The notes beneath the pieces are model-generated. The model did no database searches, had not been told where the DNA came from, and saw nothing but the letters and a program-made list of their open reading frames with translations. A program made the position numbers and the translations under genes. From CAZSHG01 sp964459995 (lineage in GTDB: Bacteria > UBP14 > UBA6098), in NCBI GenBank assembly GCA_964459995.1, contig CAYWOR010000001.1, positions 275,972-339,971 of the forward strand: DNA of 64,000 nucleotides. The letters are read 5' to 3'. Shown here one piece after another: positions 34,073 through 43,121 of this stretch; position 1 is the stretch's first letter; each line of letters begins with the position of its first letter.

Positions 34073-37042
34073 TTATTTGATTAGCACAAGCCGTGTAGTT
34101 ATTTCTTTGTCGGCACATGTCAGCCTTGCGAAATACACACCGGATCCCATCGGATTACCGCCAATGTCCTCACCATTCCAGAGGAGTTTTCCATTTGCGA
34201 CATTATCGAAGCTCTTCACCCTTCGACCGTTGATATCGAAGATTTCAAGCCGTGTATCAGGTGCGGTGACGGAGACCTCGATAGCGACGGTTGCATTAAA
34301 TGGGTTCGGGAATGCCGATATTGCGAAATCTTTTGGAAGCTCGGTTTCGGCAACATTGTGCAGATCCGGCTGATAGAACAGCACGGCACTTCCGCTCGTC
34401 GGAATTGGTGCACCCTCTGGCACGCCGCGATACATATATGCGAGGCCGTCATAACCCGATTCATGCTCTATGCAGATTGCCGCTTCACCGCGCGCAAATC
34501 CCTCTACAGAGCGATATACGAATTCAATGCGCGATCCGAAGAGATGCGAATCATAGTAAATCTTCGCCTGGAAACGCAGAAGATCGGTCGGCGAGGTTGC
34601 TGTTTCGAACATGTCCCACTGAATTATGAAACAACTCGCGCCGATGGCATCGACAAGATAATCGTGATAATAGACTCCACCGCCGGTATGCCCTGCATAA
34701 TCGGACTCCAGATTTGTCCAAAGGGGCGCGATTACTGCGTTCGGAACAGCCGGATTCGGGAAATCGGTCGGCGGAATCGGAACGAGTGCGCCGGCGAGGC
34801 TTGTGTCCATTATCGCCCAACCTTTATTGCTTATGATAACGCCACCGCTGAGGATTCCATAGAAAGGCACGAATTCCGAGAACCCAATTTTGCCTGATAA
34901 TCCGCTGAAACCGAAGGTTATCGCTGTGCCCGCCCCGCCGGAATCCGGATTTAGTTCTATCCAGTTGGCTTCGGGAGCGAAAGAATCCCATTCCGCCCAT
35001 GAATCGACGAAATGATAACCTATAATATCCGGGCCGCCCTGATGTGGATTATTAACGAAGATTTTGAAATTGCTCGAAACCGAGGAATTGCCGAGAGTAT
35101 CGGAGGCTGTGAAATGATAACCGACCGTATCTCCGGGCTGAAGACCGCAGATAGTGAATTTGAAGATATCCCCGATTGTAGTGTCCGGCGGCCTTGTCTC
35201 CGAGACAGGATAGTGGACGACCATGAAGGCCTCTTCGACCATGTTGTAATCCCTAATCTGCGCCTCGAACTGGAAACAGAAACCGGGGACATCCGCGTAA
35301 ATGCTGTCGATGGGGGTGTGGTTTATAACCGGCCCCAATGTGTCCTCGCCAGTCCACGGCGGCACGAAACGTATCGCGAAATGATCGAAAAGAGGATTGC
35401 CCATCGGCCTGCCGTTGTATTGATAAAGCAATCCGTCGGTGCCGTCGAGATTTTCGATTCCCACAGTGGCAGAAGCGCCGTAGGTGTGATCCGGGTCTTC
35501 GGAACCGGCCTCGAGGTAGTGATACTCGATCGTGCCGTCCATGAAAAGCCGTGCGGCATAGGTTATCGGCGATGTTGTTACGCTATATGGAAGCTGAATC
35601 CTGTTCCAGATTATCCAGAATGAAGATGTCGAGACATCGTAGAATTGCATAATTCCCGCAGACGGTTCGGCGGAAATGTCACAGTCAGAGTCGTCCCAAT
35701 AGACAGCCAGCAGTGCATTTGGAAGCGACGACGATGGAATAGTGTCGTTTAACAAATAGGAGCCGGTCAGCGAAGCATCGAAACTTATCCAGCCGTTAGT
35801 GGATACGACAATCTCGTCGAAATCCTCCTCATAATATGTGAATGTAAATGGCAGATCGACAATTCCCCATGCATCGTCGCCTGTAATATCGTCGATTCTG
35901 TCGGCGGAGGCCACCGGCGGGGCAACATAGGCTGGTCCCTGAGGGTCGTAGGAATCGAACCATAGATAACCCATACCATCCGGTCCGCCGCGCGAGATAT
36001 GCGGCCATGCGGTTACTGTCGATGTCGCCCTGTCATTGAAAGTAACTGTGTCGCCGGTAACTTCGACATGGCAGAAGATATTGTAAACTCCGCCTTCGGT
36101 TGGAATCCATCCGGTGAAGACGACCGTATCCAAAGCACCGGAGTCGATCGCCGTCGTCTCGGAGGCGTTGAACACAGTATCGCCGGACTCGTGAACGATG
36201 TTCAAAAACACGGGAACTATCGGCTCGTCAGCAGTGCCGAAATTTCTAATGACTGCGACGACCTCTGTGAAAGCCCCCGCAAGAATATCGCCGGTGGGAC
36301 GCAGAATCGAAAGGACACCGCAATCGTGCATCGAGGATTCCCCGCGCCAAAAGCGAATCACCCTTCCGGAATCGAGCGAGGCGGTGTTGAAAGAATACTG
36401 AAGACCGTCGGTGCCGTATCTGTCCTCGATGCCTATCGTTGCGCTGGCACCGTTAGAATACAATATAGAACTAAGTGTCGGATCGAGATAATGGAACTCG
36501 ATTACATTGGATGCAGGTGCAGAGGCTTCGTGAATCTGCAATTGAAAGAATAATGGGTCTTCCGGGTCTGATGAATAGGTTCTGCGGAACCAATTGAACC
36601 ACGTAATCACAAAAGTCCTATTCGGGGTGGTTCCGACTGTGTGATAATAAACGCGCGAGCCGTCGTAGGCCATTAGGTCGTCCCAATAAAGATACATCGC
36701 CGCATTGGGTGCTTCGTAGAATGGTATTGCGACGTTAATATATGCTTCGATTAGGGTCGCGTCGAATCCGGCGACGCCGTTTGTCGTAACCAAAATGCTG
36801 TCGGAATATGTTGTGTCGTAATATGTTATGGGGAAAGGGATTAGAATGGCGACGGATTCGTCGTCATCGCCCGGGAAGATTGCTCTTGCGGCGGTGGCTG
36901 TATCAGGCGCGAGCCAATTGAATGACACAATATCCTCGTCCTCATCGGCCCACATATAGCCGAAACCGTCCGGGCCGCCCATCGCGGCGAACAAGACTGT
37001 CATCGAAAGGAATATGAGCAGGAAAGATATGAACTTACACAT
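34073..37042 (-). CDS. Large secreted repeat protein with three GGPDG-type units and sorting domain
   Basis: This 989-residue protein has a signal peptide (KFISFLLIFLSMTVLFAA) and a GGAGG site. Three units begin GGPDGFGYMWAD, GGPDGMGYLWFD and GGPDIIGYHFVD at about residues 22, 355 and 675. Each runs about 210 residues and contains VSTNGW[IA].FD-like and ASATIGIE..DGTDGL-like blocks, a layout seen in nidogen-like beta-sandwich modules. CARDB-like or Ig-like linkers separate them. The end (AFPNPFNATVAIEV, LEIFDINGRRVKSF, GSGVYFARL) is a type IX-like sorting domain. It is probably a surface adhesin or matrix protein. Transcribed alone from its own promoter. Confidence 0.8.
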   Translation of the reverse strand: MCKFISFLLIFLSMTVLFAAMGGPDGFGYMWADEDEDIVSFNWLAPDTATAARAIFPGDDDESVAILIPFPITYYDTTYSDSILVTTNGVAGFDATLIEAYINVAIPFYEAPNAAMYLYWDDLMAYDGSRVYYHTVGTTPNRTFVITWFNWFRRTYSSDPEDPLFFQLQIHEASAPASNVIEFHYLDPTLSSILYSNGASATIGIEDRYGTDGLQYSFNTASLDSGRVIRFWRGESSMHDCGVLSILRPTGDILAGAFTEVVAVIRNFGTADEPIVPVFLNIVHESGDTVFNASETTAIDSGALDTVVFTGWIPTEGGVYNIFCHVEVTGDTVTFNDRATSTVTAWPHISRGGPDGMGYLWFDSYDPQGPAYVAPPVASADRIDDITGDDAWGIVDLPFTFTYYEEDFDEIVVSTNGWISFDASLTGSYLLNDTIPSSSLPNALLAVYWDDSDCDISAEPSAGIMQFYDVSTSSFWIIWNRIQLPYSVTTSPITYAARLFMDGTIEYHYLEAGSEDPDHTYGASATVGIENLDGTDGLLYQYNGRPMGNPLFDHFAIRFVPPWTGEDTLGPVINHTPIDSIYADVPGFCFQFEAQIRDYNMVEEAFMVVHYPVSETRPPDTTIGDIFKFTICGLQPGDTVGYHFTASDTLGNSSVSSNFKIFVNNPHQGGPDIIGYHFVDSWAEWDSFAPEANWIELNPDSGGAGTAITFGFSGLSGKIGFSEFVPFYGILSGGVIISNKGWAIMDTSLAGALVPIPPTDFPNPAVPNAVIAPLWTNLESDYAGHTGGGVYYHDYLVDAIGASCFIIQWDMFETATSPTDLLRFQAKIYYDSHLFGSRIEFVYRSVEGFARGEAAICIEHESGYDGLAYMYRGVPEGAPIPTSGSAVLFYQPDLHNVAETELPKDFAISAFPNPFNATVAIEVSVTAPDTRLEIFDINGRRVKSFDNVANGKLLWNGEDIGGNPMGSGVYFARLTCADKEITTRLVLIK

Positions 37043-37076
37043 TTTTTACCTCCGAGTGAAATAAGCTATTGATCTA

Positions 37077-37104
37077 AATATAGATAAAAAAAGACTGTTG
37101 TCAA
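37077..37104 (-). promoter_or_regulatory. Promoter, TTGACA-16-TATATT
   Basis: On the minus strand TTGACA (37104-37099) and TATATTTA (from 37082) are 16 nt apart, giving TTG-N19-TAnnTTT. It is partly inside the terminator hairpin of the flavodoxin gene upstream. Confidence 0.6.
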
Positions 37105-37121
37105 ACAACAGCCTGTCTTCT
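37088..37121 (-). terminator. Rho-independent terminator of the flavodoxin operon
   Basis: On the minus strand CTGTTG and CAACAG pair around TTTGA, with an AAGA/TCTT extension past a small bulge, followed by seven T. It lies 18 nt after the flavodoxin stop and shares bases with the next promoter. Confidence 0.75.
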
Positions 37122-37138
37122 GAAATGAGATGCGCGAG

Positions 37139-37618
37139 TTAGGCCTGTATTTTCTCGACGAAAGCGTGGATTTTGTCTTCAATTCCACTCGCGCGGTCTT
37201 TCTTGTCGGTCTCGATGACCGCGACAGGAGGTTTGCCAAGGAGGGTTTCCATTGCTGTGAATGTGCGTTCGTGGCCGCTTCCGTCCATCGAACAGAAGAA
37301 TGCCGCCTCTTTGATCGAGTTGGAATTTGTCTCCAGATAAGTTCTTATAGCAGGTGTGAGGGTGAATGCCCATACCGGTGTTCCGATAATTACGAGATCG
37401 AAGTCGGCGGGATTGTGCTTTGTTTTCGCAATAGCAGTTGTCTTCTTCCGCGAGGCGTCCATACCACCTTTCAAATAGCCTAAAATTCCGTCGCGGTTGG
37501 TCTCGTCGTTTAGCTCCTCGATTTCAGAATCGAGTTTTACAGAGATCATCTCGGCCATTGCGCGGGTATTGCCGGTTCGAGAATAATACACGACGAGTAT
37601 TCGATTATATTTCTTCAT
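37139..37618 (-). CDS. Flavodoxin-like protein
   Basis: This 159-residue cytoplasmic protein has the FMN phosphate loop YYSRTGNTRAMAEM and the flavodoxin beta3/beta4 elements (DFDLVIIGTPVWAFTLTPAIRTYL, AAFFCSMDGSGHERTF). It probably serves as a small electron carrier or NAD(P)H-linked flavoprotein of the flavodoxin_5-like or general flavodoxin group. It follows the FetB-like permease gene after 8 nt, and precedes a terminator. A link to metal homeostasis is possible because flavodoxins replace ferredoxin when iron is short, but that is inferred. Confidence 0.85.
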   Translation of the reverse strand: MKKYNRILVVYYSRTGNTRAMAEMISVKLDSEIEELNDETNRDGILGYLKGGMDASRKKTTAIAKTKHNPADFDLVIIGTPVWAFTLTPAIRTYLETNSNSIKEAAFFCSMDGSGHERTFTAMETLLGKPPVAVIETDKKDRASGIEDKIHAFVEKIQA

Positions 37619-37626
37619 AATAACCT

Positions 37627-38409
37627 CTATTCGGGAAGGATAAGTTGCGATCTATTATTAAAATACAATCCTCGGATAAGCATGGTTGACATCAGAGAAG
37701 ACAGGGCATTCGAAGTGATCAACATATACATGATGAATATCTGATACCTCACAGCCTCGCCCGGAACAACCCCGCCTACGATTTGGCCGGTCATCATCCC
37801 CGGCAAATGGACGAGGCCGACGACCATGGTGTTTGTAATAACATTGAGCATTCCGGCGCGCACGGAGGCTTTTATCGCGGGCAATGAGGCGATATGCACC
37901 GAAGCGCCGAGGGAAAGAGCCGCTTCGATACGGTCTTTGCCGCTTTTCATCTCCGAGTCGAGCCGGTTGATAGCCAGCGCCGCGGCGGACATAGCGTTGC
38001 CGATTATCATGCCGCCGATAGGGATTAAATACTGAGGACTCCAGAATGGATTCGGACGAATGATGAGGCCGATTCCGAGAATTATCGAGATTAGGCTCGC
38101 GGAGGTTATCGCCAACGTGAGACGCGGCAGAAGACCCTTAAATCGCTTTGTTTGACGGCGCATCGCGTTGTAGGAAGCGATACCTATCATCATTAGAAGC
38201 CATGCGGAAACCAAATACCATTTATTGAATGCGAAAATTCGGTCGAGGATGTAACCGACCGCCATCAGCTGGACAAAGGCGCGCACAGTTGCTATAAGCA
38301 TCTCTTTTTCGAGTTTGAGGCGAAGGAGATAGCTTATCAGCGCGGCAATTGCGACTATACCCGCCGCCGCGGCCAATTCGAGAAGGGATATGTTGATTAC
38401 TTCGGACAT
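37627..38409 (-). CDS. fetB: FetB/YbbM-type ABC exporter permease (UPF0014)
   Basis: This 260-residue membrane protein has seven to eight helices and the UPF0014 signatures (VRAFVQLMAVGYILD, IPIGGMIIGNAMSAAALAINRL, VGLVHLPGMMTGQIVGG). The E. coli homologue FetAB exports iron and raises resistance to oxidative stress. The ATPase is the adjacent upstream gene (1-nt gap), and the pair has the usual order. The substrate here has not been shown; plant homologues (ALS3/STAR1) handle aluminium or sugar nucleotides. Confidence 0.88.
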   Translation of the reverse strand: MSEVINISLLELAAAAGIVAIAALISYLLRLKLEKEMLIATVRAFVQLMAVGYILDRIFAFNKWYLVSAWLLMMIGIASYNAMRRQTKRFKGLLPRLTLAITSASLISIILGIGLIIRPNPFWSPQYLIPIGGMIIGNAMSAAALAINRLDSEMKSGKDRIEAALSLGASVHIASLPAIKASVRAGMLNVITNTMVVGLVHLPGMMTGQIVGGVVPGEAVRYQIFIMYMLITSNALSSLMSTMLIRGLYFNNRSQLILPE

Positions 38410-38410
38410 C

Positions 38411-39163
38411 TCACTCGTCTATAAGTTCGCCGTTGACAAAACGCCGCGCAAGTTCTGTTGGAGGGTTTGCGAAAAAGTCCGCAGTGGGTGCGAAAGAATC
38501 GATTTTTCCGCAATGAAGCAGTGCGATTCTGTCGGTGCCCTTTTTTGCAAGTTCCAAATTGTGCAGGACCAATATTGCGGTGATATTCATCTCGCGTGCA
38601 AGATTTTCCACCAGCTGGACAATCGCATTTGCGGAATGCGGGTCGAGGGCGGATGTTGGCTCGTCCATAAGCAAAACTTGCGGTTCGGTGGCGAGAGTCC
38701 TTGCGATGGATACCCTTTGCGCCTGCCCTACAGAAAGTGTGTCCGATTTGGCACAAAGGAGTTTTGAGTCGAGGCCGACCTTCGCGAGGAGTTTTTCTGC
38801 CTTTTCACGTTCAAATCCGGCGCCGGAGACCTCCATAGCAAAACGCAGATTGTCCTCGATCGTTCCGTCGAACATAGCCGAAGTCTGACGGACAAAGCCG
38901 ACCGTCTTTCGATAGTTGCGCGGCTCTAATTCTTCAATATGCTTGCCCTCGAAAAGGATTTCGCCTTCGGAAAAGGGTTCGAGGCTGGCCAAAAGGCGCA
39001 GAAGGGTTGTTTTTCCCGACCCTGAATTGCCCACCAAAGCGAGTCTTTCGCCGGAATGGACTATCAGATCGAGGTTGCGGAGAATCCATGAGTATTCTTC
39101 ATCCTTCGACCGGCGTTTTTTTAGCCCGATTCCTCGGATATCGAATGTCACGGAGTTTTGCAT
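38411..39163 (-). CDS. fetA: FetA-type ABC transporter ATPase
   Basis: This 250-residue ATPase has an intact Walker A (GNSGSGKTTLL), Q-loop region (VGFVRQTSAMFDG), ABC signature (LSVGQAQRV, a LSGGQ variant with V), Walker B (VLLMDEPTSALD) and H-loop (ILVLHNLE). It would power the FetB-like permease encoded next to it. The gene order lepB-fetA-fetB-flavodoxin has gaps of 5, 1 and 8 nt, so one transcript is likely, ending at the terminator near 37100. Confidence 0.9.
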   Translation of the reverse strand: MQNSVTFDIRGIGLKKRRSKDEEYSWILRNLDLIVHSGERLALVGNSGSGKTTLLRLLASLEPFSEGEILFEGKHIEELEPRNYRKTVGFVRQTSAMFDGTIEDNLRFAMEVSGAGFEREKAEKLLAKVGLDSKLLCAKSDTLSVGQAQRVSIARTLATEPQVLLMDEPTSALDPHSANAIVQLVENLAREMNITAILVLHNLELAKKGTDRIALLHCGKIDSFAPTADFFANPPTELARRFVNGELIDE

Positions 39164-39168
39164 CGAAA

Positions 39169-40224
39169 TCAGAAGAGCAGTCTGAAAAATCTATCGAATC
39201 GTATATCCGCCGGGCGGAAAAAGCTTTTGAATAGCACAAGAACATTATCTACCATCGATGGCGGATTGTTCGGATCCGGCGGCGGATTGATAAGCGAGTA
39301 ATACAGCATAATTGGGCGCCCTTTGACTTTATTGGTCGAAACCGGCCCCCAATAGCGGGAATCGAAGCTCTCGCACCTGTTATCGCCGATGCACATAATC
39401 ATGTCTTCCGGCACGGTTATTTTTGGGAAATTGTCGGCTATGGCGTAGTTTATGATGGCATATTTGTTCGGGACGGAATCCACTCCGCGCGAGACAACGC
39501 CGGAATATTCCGCAGGGTTATAATCTTTGCCAAGAAGTTCTTCGAGCGTGGCGGAGATTGCTATCGTGCCCGCGGCTTTCCAAGTTCTGCCCTTTATAGG
39601 CTGTTTTGCGAGGGTTTTCATAAAGCCTTCGGTGTCGATTTCGAAACCCTCTTTTTCGGCTTGAATGAGGAAATAGTATCCGAAATATGGGAGCATTTCT
39701 TGGGGGTTCTTCATTATTCGCGAATCGAGATATTGAACGAGTGCGCCTGTGCCCTCGCCTCTTGCTTCCCATCTTTTCTGCCATTCGGAGGACGAGATGT
39801 CGAACAGGAACGGCACAGGGTCTTCGTCGTTGGAGAAATGCGCGTGCGGATCAGGGACGGCTGTGCCGTCTATGTATAGCACCCTATCGCGGAATTCGAC
39901 AGTTTGGCCTTCGATTGCGATACAGCGTTTGACATAGTCGGTTCTGCCGTCCACGGGATATTTGAAAACGACGACATCGCCGGGTTGTGGGTCGTAGAAT
40001 CGATATGAGATTTTTTCCGCGAGAAGATATTCATGCGGGATAATCGTGGGTATCATGCTTCCGGTGGGGACAGCGTGCGCCTCGACAGCGAGCCATCGTA
40101 AGATAAGCACAACAATGACCGCTTCGAGAATAGAGCGCAATCCCCGAGGAAATTTCGCCATTATGCTTTTTGTTCCTGATTCCGTCACGCCTCTACTTCT
40201 TCCATATTTTTTGATAAATACCAT
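39169..40224 (-). CDS. lepB: Signal peptidase I
   Basis: The 351-residue enzyme removes signal peptides of exported proteins at the periplasmic face. After one N-terminal membrane helix (SILEAVIVVLILRWLAV) it has the catalytic serine S56 (VPTGSMIPT) and lysine K99 (DYVKRCIAIEG), plus the late boxes MIMCIGDNRCESFDSRYWGPV. An insertion of about 110 residues between the lysine box and the late boxes makes it longer than most bacterial enzymes, as in Bacteroidetes. A second possible start is ATG 40161, with AGGA 12 nt before it; the 40224 start has GGTGG 4 nt away. Neither is decisive. Confidence 0.92.
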   Translation of the reverse strand: MVFIKKYGRSRGVTESGTKSIMAKFPRGLRSILEAVIVVLILRWLAVEAHAVPTGSMIPTIIPHEYLLAEKISYRFYDPQPGDVVVFKYPVDGRTDYVKRCIAIEGQTVEFRDRVLYIDGTAVPDPHAHFSNDEDPVPFLFDISSSEWQKRWEARGEGTGALVQYLDSRIMKNPQEMLPYFGYYFLIQAEKEGFEIDTEGFMKTLAKQPIKGRTWKAAGTIAISATLEELLGKDYNPAEYSGVVSRGVDSVPNKYAIINYAIADNFPKITVPEDMIMCIGDNRCESFDSRYWGPVSTNKVKGRPIMLYYSLINPPPDPNNPPSMVDNVLVLFKSFFRPADIRFDRFFRLLF

Positions 40225-40368
40225 AATGCCACCAAATAAAGCAATCGAGGGAACTTTCGCAACACATTTCTATCGCAAAAGAGGATTTCTTAATCAAGAG
40301 TATGAAGCAGTGTATATGCCACGATGGAATAAAAAAGCTCTATGTAAAAAAAATCTTTCGAGCCATAA

Positions 40369-40392
40369 ATTATGATTTGCATAAATCGTAAT
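40369..40392. promoter_or_regulatory. Inverted repeat in the lepB / histidine-kinase divergent region
   Basis: ATTATGATTT and AAATCGTAAT (40369-40378, 40383-40392) pair with one mismatch across GCAT. The position between divergent genes, 50 nt before the kinase start, suits an operator. No binding protein can be named. Confidence 0.35.
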
Positions 40393-40409
40393 TACCTGTT
40401 ATTAATATA

Positions 40410-40426
40410 GGGTAAAAATGTTACCC
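40410..40426 (+). promoter_or_regulatory. Perfect small inverted repeat before the histidine kinase
   Basis: GGGTAA and TTACCC flank AAATG. It ends 16 nt before the start codon and would fold in the mRNA leader or act as an operator half-site pair. No ribosome site other than a weak AAGAG is seen. Confidence 0.35.
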
Positions 40427-40442
40427 TGCTAAGAGTATCGAA

Positions 40443-43103
40443 ATGAAACCGGCAACCCCTTTCGAAAAAGACATCGATATATCTAAGATCGCAGAGCGCG
40501 TTCTCAACGCGATGAACGAGGATATTATTATCGTTTACGATTGGGACGGCAGGATTGTTTTTGCTTGGGGCGGCAATCTTCTTCAGGAACGCTATGGAAT
40601 CCGTATCGAGGATTTTTACGGCAAAACACTTCACGACATAAACCCAAAAGAAATTGCGGACGAAAGACTCGAAAAAGTGCGCGAGGTTTTCCGCTCTGGC
40701 ATAAATTTCCGCGAGGAGTATCAGGTCGCCCTTCCGAAGGGTGTTTTCTGGCACGATATAATACTATCGCCCCTCGAGGTCGATAGCGAGATTATCGGTG
40801 TAATTGGCTATCTTCGGGACATCACAGAACAGAAGAGCACTGAAGAATCGCTGAATATGGCCGAGGCGAGATACGAAAGCCTCGTCGAGAATGTCCCCAT
40901 CGGGATTTACCGGACTACCCCAGACGGCAAGATAATTTTTTCCAATCGCAAACTTCTCGAACTTGTCGGATATGATAGCTTTGAAGAGCTTTCCAAGCTG
41001 AATCTCGAGCAAGAACAGTGTTATAATGGCGATATGGACCGCGGTAAATTCAAGGCTATGCTCGACAAAGACGGCCTAATTCAGGGACTCGAGACGCAGT
41101 GGAAAAAGCGCGACGGCTCTTCTATGCATGTTCGGGAGAACGCCACTGCGGTTCGTGATAATTCCGGCAACGTGCTTTTTTATGAAGGCACAATCGAAGA
41201 CATCTCGGACAGGAAAGATATCGAGCAAAATCTTCGTGAGAGCCGGGAACTTTTCCGAAGCCTCGTGGAAAGAGCCTATGACGGCATCTGTATCGTTGTG
41301 GGCGGTTTGATGACCTATGCAAACCCTCGTCTTGCCGAGATTGTCGGATACTCTGTCGAGGAGATGATAGGAAGCAGTTTCGAAAAATATCTTGCACCGG
41401 AAGTGGTAGTCGAAATCAGAGAGAATTACATGCGTCGAATGCGTGGCGAGTATGTCCCGCCGGTATATGACACAAAGCTTCTCAAAAAATCCGGAGAGAT
41501 AGTCGATGCAGAACTCAACGCCGGTCTAATCCATATTCAGGGCGAGCCGGCGGATTTCGTTTTTGTGAAGGACATTTCCGAACGCAAACGCTACGAAAAA
41601 GAGCTGATCGAGTCGGAGCGCAAATATCGTATGCTTTTCAATAGCTCCTCCGAGGCGATTTTGCTTTTGTCTGGAGACACCTCGATTTTGGATGCCGACC
41701 AAAAGGCCTGCGAGCTTTTCGGGATTTCTAAGGGTGAACTTCTAAGCAAAAAACTTGAAGATATATTCCCCAAGGACAAATACAAAGATATCGCCGCTCG
41801 GATGGAAGAGATTTTCGCGCAGAATTACCCCACAGAATCGTTGATATTGAATTCCTCACGGGAAAAGGTGCCTGTGGAATTCTCGATGAGCAAAGTGAAA
41901 CTTGGTGGCGAGGAGCGAATTTTAGCGACATTTCACGATATCACGAGGCGATATAATCTGCAGAAACAGCTTCGCCGTGCCCAAAGGCTCGAGGCTGTCG
42001 GGCAACTCGCCGGCGGTATCGCGCACGATTTCAATAATATACTGACCGCGCTTTTCGGATATACCGATATTTTGAAATACTCCATCGACGAAAACAACGA
42101 GCTTCAGACCTATATCGACGAGATAGAAAAGGTCGCCACGAAGGCGTCCGCGCTTACGCAACAGCTTTTGACTTTCAGCAGGAAACAGGTTCTCGAGCCG
42201 ATTGCCCTCGATTTGAACCATGTGGTAACCGAGATGTCCGATATGCTCAAACGAATCATCGGCGAAAAAATCGAGTTCACGCTCGATCTCGACGAGAATT
42301 TAGATTTGGTGCTTGCGGATAGAAGCGGTATCGAGCAGATAATCGTGAATTTGGTCGTAAATGCCCGTGACGCTATGCCAGATGGCGGTCAGCTGAAGAT
42401 CAGAACCCACCAAACTCGAATCGAAGACATCGCACTGGCCTCTCAGAACGGGGTTTCTATCGGCGAATATATTATTCTGAGCGTTTCGGATACCGGCCAT
42501 GGGATTCCCCGCGATATTCGGGATCGGATTTTCGATCCATTCTTCACAACGAAATCGGAGAGTGGCGGAACCGGCCTTGGATTGCCGACCGTTTTTAGCA
42601 TTGTGAAACAGAGCACTGGTTTTCTGGATGTTATCACCGAAGAAGGGCGCGGAACTCGAATCGACATATATCTGCCATCTGTCGAGGGTGAAATCGAGTT
42701 GGAAGCGCAAACCGACAAATCCGGAATTACCGCCGGAAACGAGACAATACTCGTTGTCGAGGATGATCCTGCTGTGCGCAAGACGATAATGACAATTCTC
42801 AAAGGTGCCGGATATTTTGCTGTCGAGGCAAAGGACGGCGCAGAGGCTATAAAAAAGGTCGCGCTCTCAAATGACCGTTTCGATATTGTGATTACCGACA
42901 TAGTGATGCCGCACATCGACGGCAGAGAGCTTGCAGATAAGCTTTTGGAAGCGATGCCGGACTTGAGGATTCTCTATATTTCCGGTTATGACAATAGCTC
43001 TTCCCTGCCGCTGATTGCGAAAAATACCCGTTCCGATTTCCTTCAGAAACCTTTCACTGCGGCGCTTTTGACTCGTAAGGTCAGGGAGCTTCTCGATCTG
43101 TAA
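40443..43103 (+). CDS. Hybrid sensor histidine kinase with four PAS domains and C-terminal receiver
   Basis: This 886-residue protein has no membrane helix, so it is a cytoplasmic sensor. Four PAS or PAS/PAC units span about residues 20-135, 140-265, 268-385 and 390-500. HisKA has phosphoacceptor H528 (GGIAHDFNN). The catalytic domain shows N-box NLVVNARDAM, DTGHGI and GGTGLGL. The C-terminal receiver has acceptor D819 (ITDIVMPHIDG) and the conserved late Lys (LQKPF). No output domain or partner regulator is adjacent, so it is an orphan hybrid kinase. The signal is unknown. It converges with rodA 18 nt away. Confidence 0.9.
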   Translation: MKPATPFEKDIDISKIAERVLNAMNEDIIIVYDWDGRIVFAWGGNLLQERYGIRIEDFYGKTLHDINPKEIADERLEKVREVFRSGINFREEYQVALPKGVFWHDIILSPLEVDSEIIGVIGYLRDITEQKSTEESLNMAEARYESLVENVPIGIYRTTPDGKIIFSNRKLLELVGYDSFEELSKLNLEQEQCYNGDMDRGKFKAMLDKDGLIQGLETQWKKRDGSSMHVRENATAVRDNSGNVLFYEGTIEDISDRKDIEQNLRESRELFRSLVERAYDGICIVVGGLMTYANPRLAEIVGYSVEEMIGSSFEKYLAPEVVVEIRENYMRRMRGEYVPPVYDTKLLKKSGEIVDAELNAGLIHIQGEPADFVFVKDISERKRYEKELIESERKYRMLFNSSSEAILLLSGDTSILDADQKACELFGISKGELLSKKLEDIFPKDKYKDIAARMEEIFAQNYPTESLILNSSREKVPVEFSMSKVKLGGEERILATFHDITRRYNLQKQLRRAQRLEAVGQLAGGIAHDFNNILTALFGYTDILKYSIDENNELQTYIDEIEKVATKASALTQQLLTFSRKQVLEPIALDLNHVVTEMSDMLKRIIGEKIEFTLDLDENLDLVLADRSGIEQIIVNLVVNARDAMPDGGQLKIRTHQTRIEDIALASQNGVSIGEYIILSVSDTGHGIPRDIRDRIFDPFFTTKSESGGTGLGLPTVFSIVKQSTGFLDVITEEGRGTRIDIYLPSVEGEIELEAQTDKSGITAGNETILVVEDDPAVRKTIMTILKGAGYFAVEAKDGAEAIKKVALSNDRFDIVITDIVMPHIDGRELADKLLEAMPDLRILYISGYDNSSSLPLIAKNTRSDFLQKPFTAALLTRKVRELLDL

Positions 43104-43121
43104 TTCCCAATTTATATGCTA

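Noticed and set aside
40046..40375. Frame of 109 codons antisense to the lepB 5' end and reaching into the gap
   Set aside because: It is mostly the reverse of the real signal peptidase gene; the part in the gap has no ribosome site.
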